This document shows, one piece after another, positions 61,141 through 64,000 of a stretch of DNA of 64,000 bases. The position numbers and the translations under genes are program-made. Origin of the DNA: Stratiformator vulcanicus (GTDB taxonomy: Bacteria; Planctomycetota; Planctomycetia; Planctomycetales; Planctomycetaceae); NCBI RefSeq assembly GCF_007744515.1, contig NZ_CP036268.1:1507640-1571639 (forward strand). The letters are read 5' to 3'. Each line of letters starts with the position of its first letter. Position 1 is the first letter of the stretch. Under the pieces are notes generated by a model. It had not been told where the DNA came from and did not search any database. It saw nothing but the letters and a program-made list of their open reading frames with translations.

Positions 61141-61172
61141 CGCGGGTGGCCCGGCCGATTCTCGGCCGGGTG
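61141..61172 (+). repeat. structured dispersed repeat, copy D (left end only)
   Basis: 32 bp: CGCGGGTGGCC followed by the complete left hairpin CCCGGCCG-ATTCT-CGGCCGGG and TG. The body and right end are missing. It ends the transposase fragment. Confidence 0.8.
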
Positions 61173-61393
61173 AGGGGGGCAGGTCATGATGACGATCGGA
61201 AGCTCGGCGTACATGTCACCTTCACCGGAGACGATGCCGCCCCTTGGGAGTATTCGATCGAGGGCAGCTTTGCCAAGATTCACTCCGGCCCGCAGAAGCC
61301 GATCCTCGACCTCAACGAACTGTGCGATTGGCATCAAGATGTTCGAGAAATCGGCGAAAGTGATCTTGCGCCGCATGAGGTGATTGGAAAGCG

Positions 61394-61820
61394 CAAGTCG
61401 TAGCTCCAGACATGATCTTTAAATTCCGGCCTTAATCGAATACACGAGCCGTCGTTCAGCCACAGTCGCCGGCGTTTCGGCTGCTTCTGCGGCACTTTCA
61501 GGCCTTCTCGTCGCCACAGCCGTTCGATACGCTTGTGGTTCACATTCCATCCGCGACGCCTTAAAAGCACTGTGACCCGACGATAGCCGTAACGGCCGTA
61601 CTGGGTCGCCATCTCCACCAAGTCCCGGACCGAACGAGACTCGTCGTCCGATAAATTGGGCGAGCGCCGCTGCGTTGACCGCCGGGGTCCGATAACGTGG
61701 CAGGCACGGCACTCGTCGACCGTCTCTCTCCGAATACCTCGTAAACGTGAGTCACCGCATGCCACCGTTTCAACCGGGCGTTCTCACTCTCCAGAAACGG
61801 ATTTCGCCGTCTCGCAATCA
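61394..61820 (-). pseudogene. IS3-family transposase remnant
   Basis: One frame (61394-61723) reads RACHVIGPRRSTQRR, YGRYGYRRVTVLLRRRGWNV, NHKRIERLWRREGLKVPQKQ, RRLWLNDGSCIRLRPE, DHVWSYDL. This is the HTH_21 region and the start of the integrase core of IS3 OrfB (IS407-like). It breaks before the DDE residues. A second frame upstream has ESENARLKRW, typical of the OrfA end. Frameshifted and truncated. Confidence 0.88.
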
Positions 61821-62568
61821 ATCCGCGAGCGGGACGAAGCGCCGATCCCATCAATGGTGCTCACCCGTGCGGTGGTTTCGGTGTGACGGCGGGCCTAGCC
61901 GACAAACTCGCTCCAAGAAACCAACCCCTCCGCTTCGTGTGGATACGCGGAGATGTGCTTAGCCGCCAATCGCCAAGATTTGAACGCAACGAGCGGCGTC
62001 GGTTCGAGGGACGAGTCAATCCTGGCCTTTACTGTGGTCGTTCTAATGCGGAGGAAATTCGCCAACCACTTCGGCCATTTCAGTCAGACACACCCAGATC
62101 AATTCGTGTCGAAGCATCGTGCCTGACCTCATTCGTTGGAAACAATGCGGCTTAAGGGCTGCACGAACCCGAAAACCCGACTCGGCCCGATTCGGCGGTG
62201 CACGACGTAAGAAAATTCAGTCGATCGAAGTGTATTGCTTCCGCAAATGGCACACAGATTGAAATGGCGAACCCTTGATGCAGCAATCGAGCGTGGTGGC
62301 CGGCACGTCGAAATTGCCACTCTGCATGGATACGACCAAAGCCAGTGCTTGATTCGATTTGCGAGCGCACAATTTTAATCAGAATTCGTGATTCTGCCCC
62401 GAATTCCATGGACACTTGCGTCCGAAGTCGTTAGCGTCAGTATTGTGTACAATTCGAGAATCTAGATATGTAAATCGTTCCGCCCCCTTTCAATCAGGCC
62501 GTTCAGTACGTGGGCGATGTCGGATTCTGTTGTTGATCAAGGCTTCATTTCTTGACCGAGAGGTAGTC
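61821..62568. other. gene-free stretch before the DUF1559 genes
   Basis: I see no convincing coding frame in about 750 bases on either strand. The left part is likely decayed insertion-sequence DNA; the right part should contain the promoter of the gene at 62569. The 60864-61022 and 61173-61393 stretches are also empty of recognisable genes. Confidence 0.5.
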
Positions 62569-63594
62569 ATGCCCCGTAATTCCCGCGGCTTCACACTGAT
62601 CGAGTTACTCGTAGTGATCGCGATCATCGCGATTTTGATTGCCCTGCTCCTGCCGGCGGTGCAGCAAGCCCGGGAGAGCGCCCGGCGGAGCCAGTGCCAG
62701 AATAATCTCAAGCAGTTCGGACTCGCACTGCATAACCACCATGACGCTTTTGGCCGTATGCCGGCTGGGGCAAACGGGGATAACTGGTCGTGGGGCGTTT
62801 TTCTGCTTCCATATTTGGATCAGGCGCAACTGTACGACAATCTTGATCCGCACAGCAATACGGTCGCGGCGGCCTTGGGGAACTCAACGAATCTCGACAA
62901 TGCTCGAACGAAATTGCCGGTCTTCAGGTGCCCGTCTGACATCGGTCCGAATATTAACGACCAGCAAACTGTCGGCGGCAACAACTATAATGTCGCAACA
63001 TCAAATTATCTCGGCAGTCACGATACCCACTTCTACAGTCGCGACGTTTACTTCAATAAGGAATCAGGCGGCGGTGGCCGACCGGCGGGGTCTGTGGGTG
63101 CCTTCGGGGTCGCGAGAGGCGGGCACGAAGGCTTCACATTTGAAGAAATTCTTGATGGCACGAGTAACACGATCACGATCGGCGAGAAGGCGTGGCAGAT
63201 CGGCGACGACGTGACCGGGGGTGGTGCTACCGTCGCGGTCAGGGACGGTGACGGAAACATTGACGACTGGGCCGGCAACGGCCTCGCTCTGGCTATCGGG
63301 CGTTGGGGCATTAACGCGACACGCCAAAACGCAACCGACACCGACGAAGTGCAGCAGTCGTTTTCAAGCCGGCACGCTGGGGGGGCTCACTTCGTGTTTG
63401 CCGACGGATCGGTGCATTTCCTAAGTGAGAATATCGATCACGGATATGAGCAATTAATTGGCAACGGAAAAGGCAGTTCTCCAGCCGGGCAATTTAATAA
63501 GCAGGAGCTTTCGTTCGATCACGTAAAGAGATCGAATGGCGTCTGGGAGCGACTGATCCACATTCGGGATAGAAAACCAGTTGGGCAGTTTTAG
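62569..63594 (+). CDS. DUF1559 protein with prepilin-type N-terminus
   Basis: 341 residues from ATG 62569, with GAGAGG upstream; an earlier in-frame start is not supported. The N-terminus [20 protein letters not shown] is a type IV prepilin cleavage/methylation signal (G|FTLIE). It continues [39 protein letters not shown] and PVFRCPSD, and ends with the [19 protein letters not shown] motif: the DUF1559 (SBP_bac_10) architecture that is expanded in planctomycetes. Pseudopilin-like surface or secretion role, not experimentally defined. Confidence 0.95.
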   Translation: MPRNSRGFTLIELLVVIAIIAILIALLLPAVQQARESARRSQCQNNLKQFGLALHNHHDAFGRMPAGANGDNWSWGVFLLPYLDQAQLYDNLDPHSNTVAAALGNSTNLDNARTKLPVFRCPSDIGPNINDQQTVGGNNYNVATSNYLGSHDTHFYSRDVYFNKESGGGGRPAGSVGAFGVARGGHEGFTFEEILDGTSNTITIGEKAWQIGDDVTGGGATVAVRDGDGNIDDWAGNGLALAIGRWGINATRQNATDTDEVQQSFSSRHAGGAHFVFADGSVHFLSENIDHGYEQLIGNGKGSSPAGQFNKQELSFDHVKRSNGVWERLIHIRDRKPVGQF

Positions 63595-63688
63595 CTGCAG
63601 GGGTGATGAAGTATCGCCTTATTTTTTACTCGGCCGCATTGCATGCAATTCATCTCGGAACGTCACATTCGTGAATAGGAACAAGCTC

Positions 63689-64000
63689 ATGAGTCCTCGT
63701 CGCTCGGCCTTTACACTTATCGAACTCTTAGTCGTGATCGCCATTATTGCGATCCTGATTGCCCTCCTTCTGCCGGCAGTGCAGCAGGCAAGAGAGGCGG
63801 CCCGCCGCAGTAGTTGCCGAAATCATCTCAAGCAAGTCGGGCTTGCGATGCACAATTATCACGAGATTCACCGTTGCTTTCCATCGGGCTGGATTGAAGA
63901 GGAGCCTCGCAATCAGCAGGGTTGCAACTGGGGCTGGGGGGCCCTGATTCTGCCACTGTTGGAACAGGACGCTCGATATAACGAAATGTATGTCGGCCGT
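63689..64000 (+). CDS. DUF1559 protein with prepilin-type N-terminus (3' partial)
   Basis: 104 codons from ATG 63689, with AGGAA upstream, open to the right edge. It reads [81 protein letters not shown] second member of the same family lies 94 bases upstream in the same direction, so this is a tandem pair. Confidence 0.95.
   Translation, partial: MSPRRSAFTLIELLVVIAIIAILIALLLPAVQQAREAARRSSCRNHLKQVGLAMHNYHEIHRCFPSGWIEEEPRNQQGCNWGWGALILPLLEQDARYNEMYVGR

Overview
The window looks like chromosome from a marine-type planctomycete, a Rhodopirellula/Blastopirellula-like relative. The assignment rests on gene content, not on a search: three formylglycine sulfatases, two adjacent DUF1559 proteins with prepilin-type N-termini, a DUF1080-containing protease fusion, short lipoproteins, a squalene-cyclase-fold secreted protein and a class II xylose isomerase. 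Almost every gene seems chromosomal, but the accessory region from about 41 to 62 kb is rich in decaying mobile DNA.

Layout. 1-809: tail of an unknown gene coupled to a Vsr-type endonuclease. 0.8-18.6 kb: housekeeping and hypothetical genes (xylA, a protease/DUF1080/transglutaminase-like fusion, a TGS GTPase, nucleoside hydrolase, trpD, a MoxR ATPase, a YeiH-type transporter, an HD hydrolase) with two toxin-antitoxin pairs (VapBC-like, ParDE-like) and an OmpA-type Cys/Gly-rich lipoprotein. 18.9-24.7 kb: a Nudix hydrolase, then one tight minus-strand operon starting with a secreted esterase, followed by five small polytopic membrane proteins that are paralogues of each other, and a DUF456 protein. 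25-40.8 kb: DUF2383, secretin-like, DUF962 and RND (MMPL) proteins, a purple-acid-phosphatase-like enzyme, a ferritin-like protein next to a winged-helix regulator/membrane protein pair that share a palindromic operator, a sulfatase carrying an ExbD-like insertion, a TAXI solute-binding protein, a zinc alcohol dehydrogenase and a PDZ protein.

40.9-50.4 kb is a composite island. A tRNA-Ser(GGA) is followed by an excisionase and a tyrosine recombinase interrupted by one stop codon. Next come a Cys-rich ORF that begins inside a repeat and a retropepsin-like gene also broken by one stop. Beyond them lies a chromosomal integron: five minus-strand cassettes (TIR-membrane protein, membrane/Rossmann-like protein, sulfatase, SRPBCC protein, DUF4303-like/HEAT protein) separated by attC-like imperfect palindromes, with an integron-integrase remnant in the same orientation as the cassettes. 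The integrase is cut off exactly at a copy of a structured ~155-bp repeat.

50.5-60.9 kb holds an aryl-sulfate type cluster: an AraC regulator divergent from an arylsulfatase, outer-membrane porin and FadL genes on one side, and DUF3302, HlyD, a secreted protein tyrosine phosphatase and a Tat-exported 4,5-dihydroxyphthalate-decarboxylase-like protein on the other. The HlyD/phosphatase/decarboxylase block was duplicated in tandem and each copy lost complementary parts, with the structured repeat at the junction. 60.9-62.5 kb contains transposase fragments, and the window ends in two DUF1559 genes, the last one cut by the window edge.
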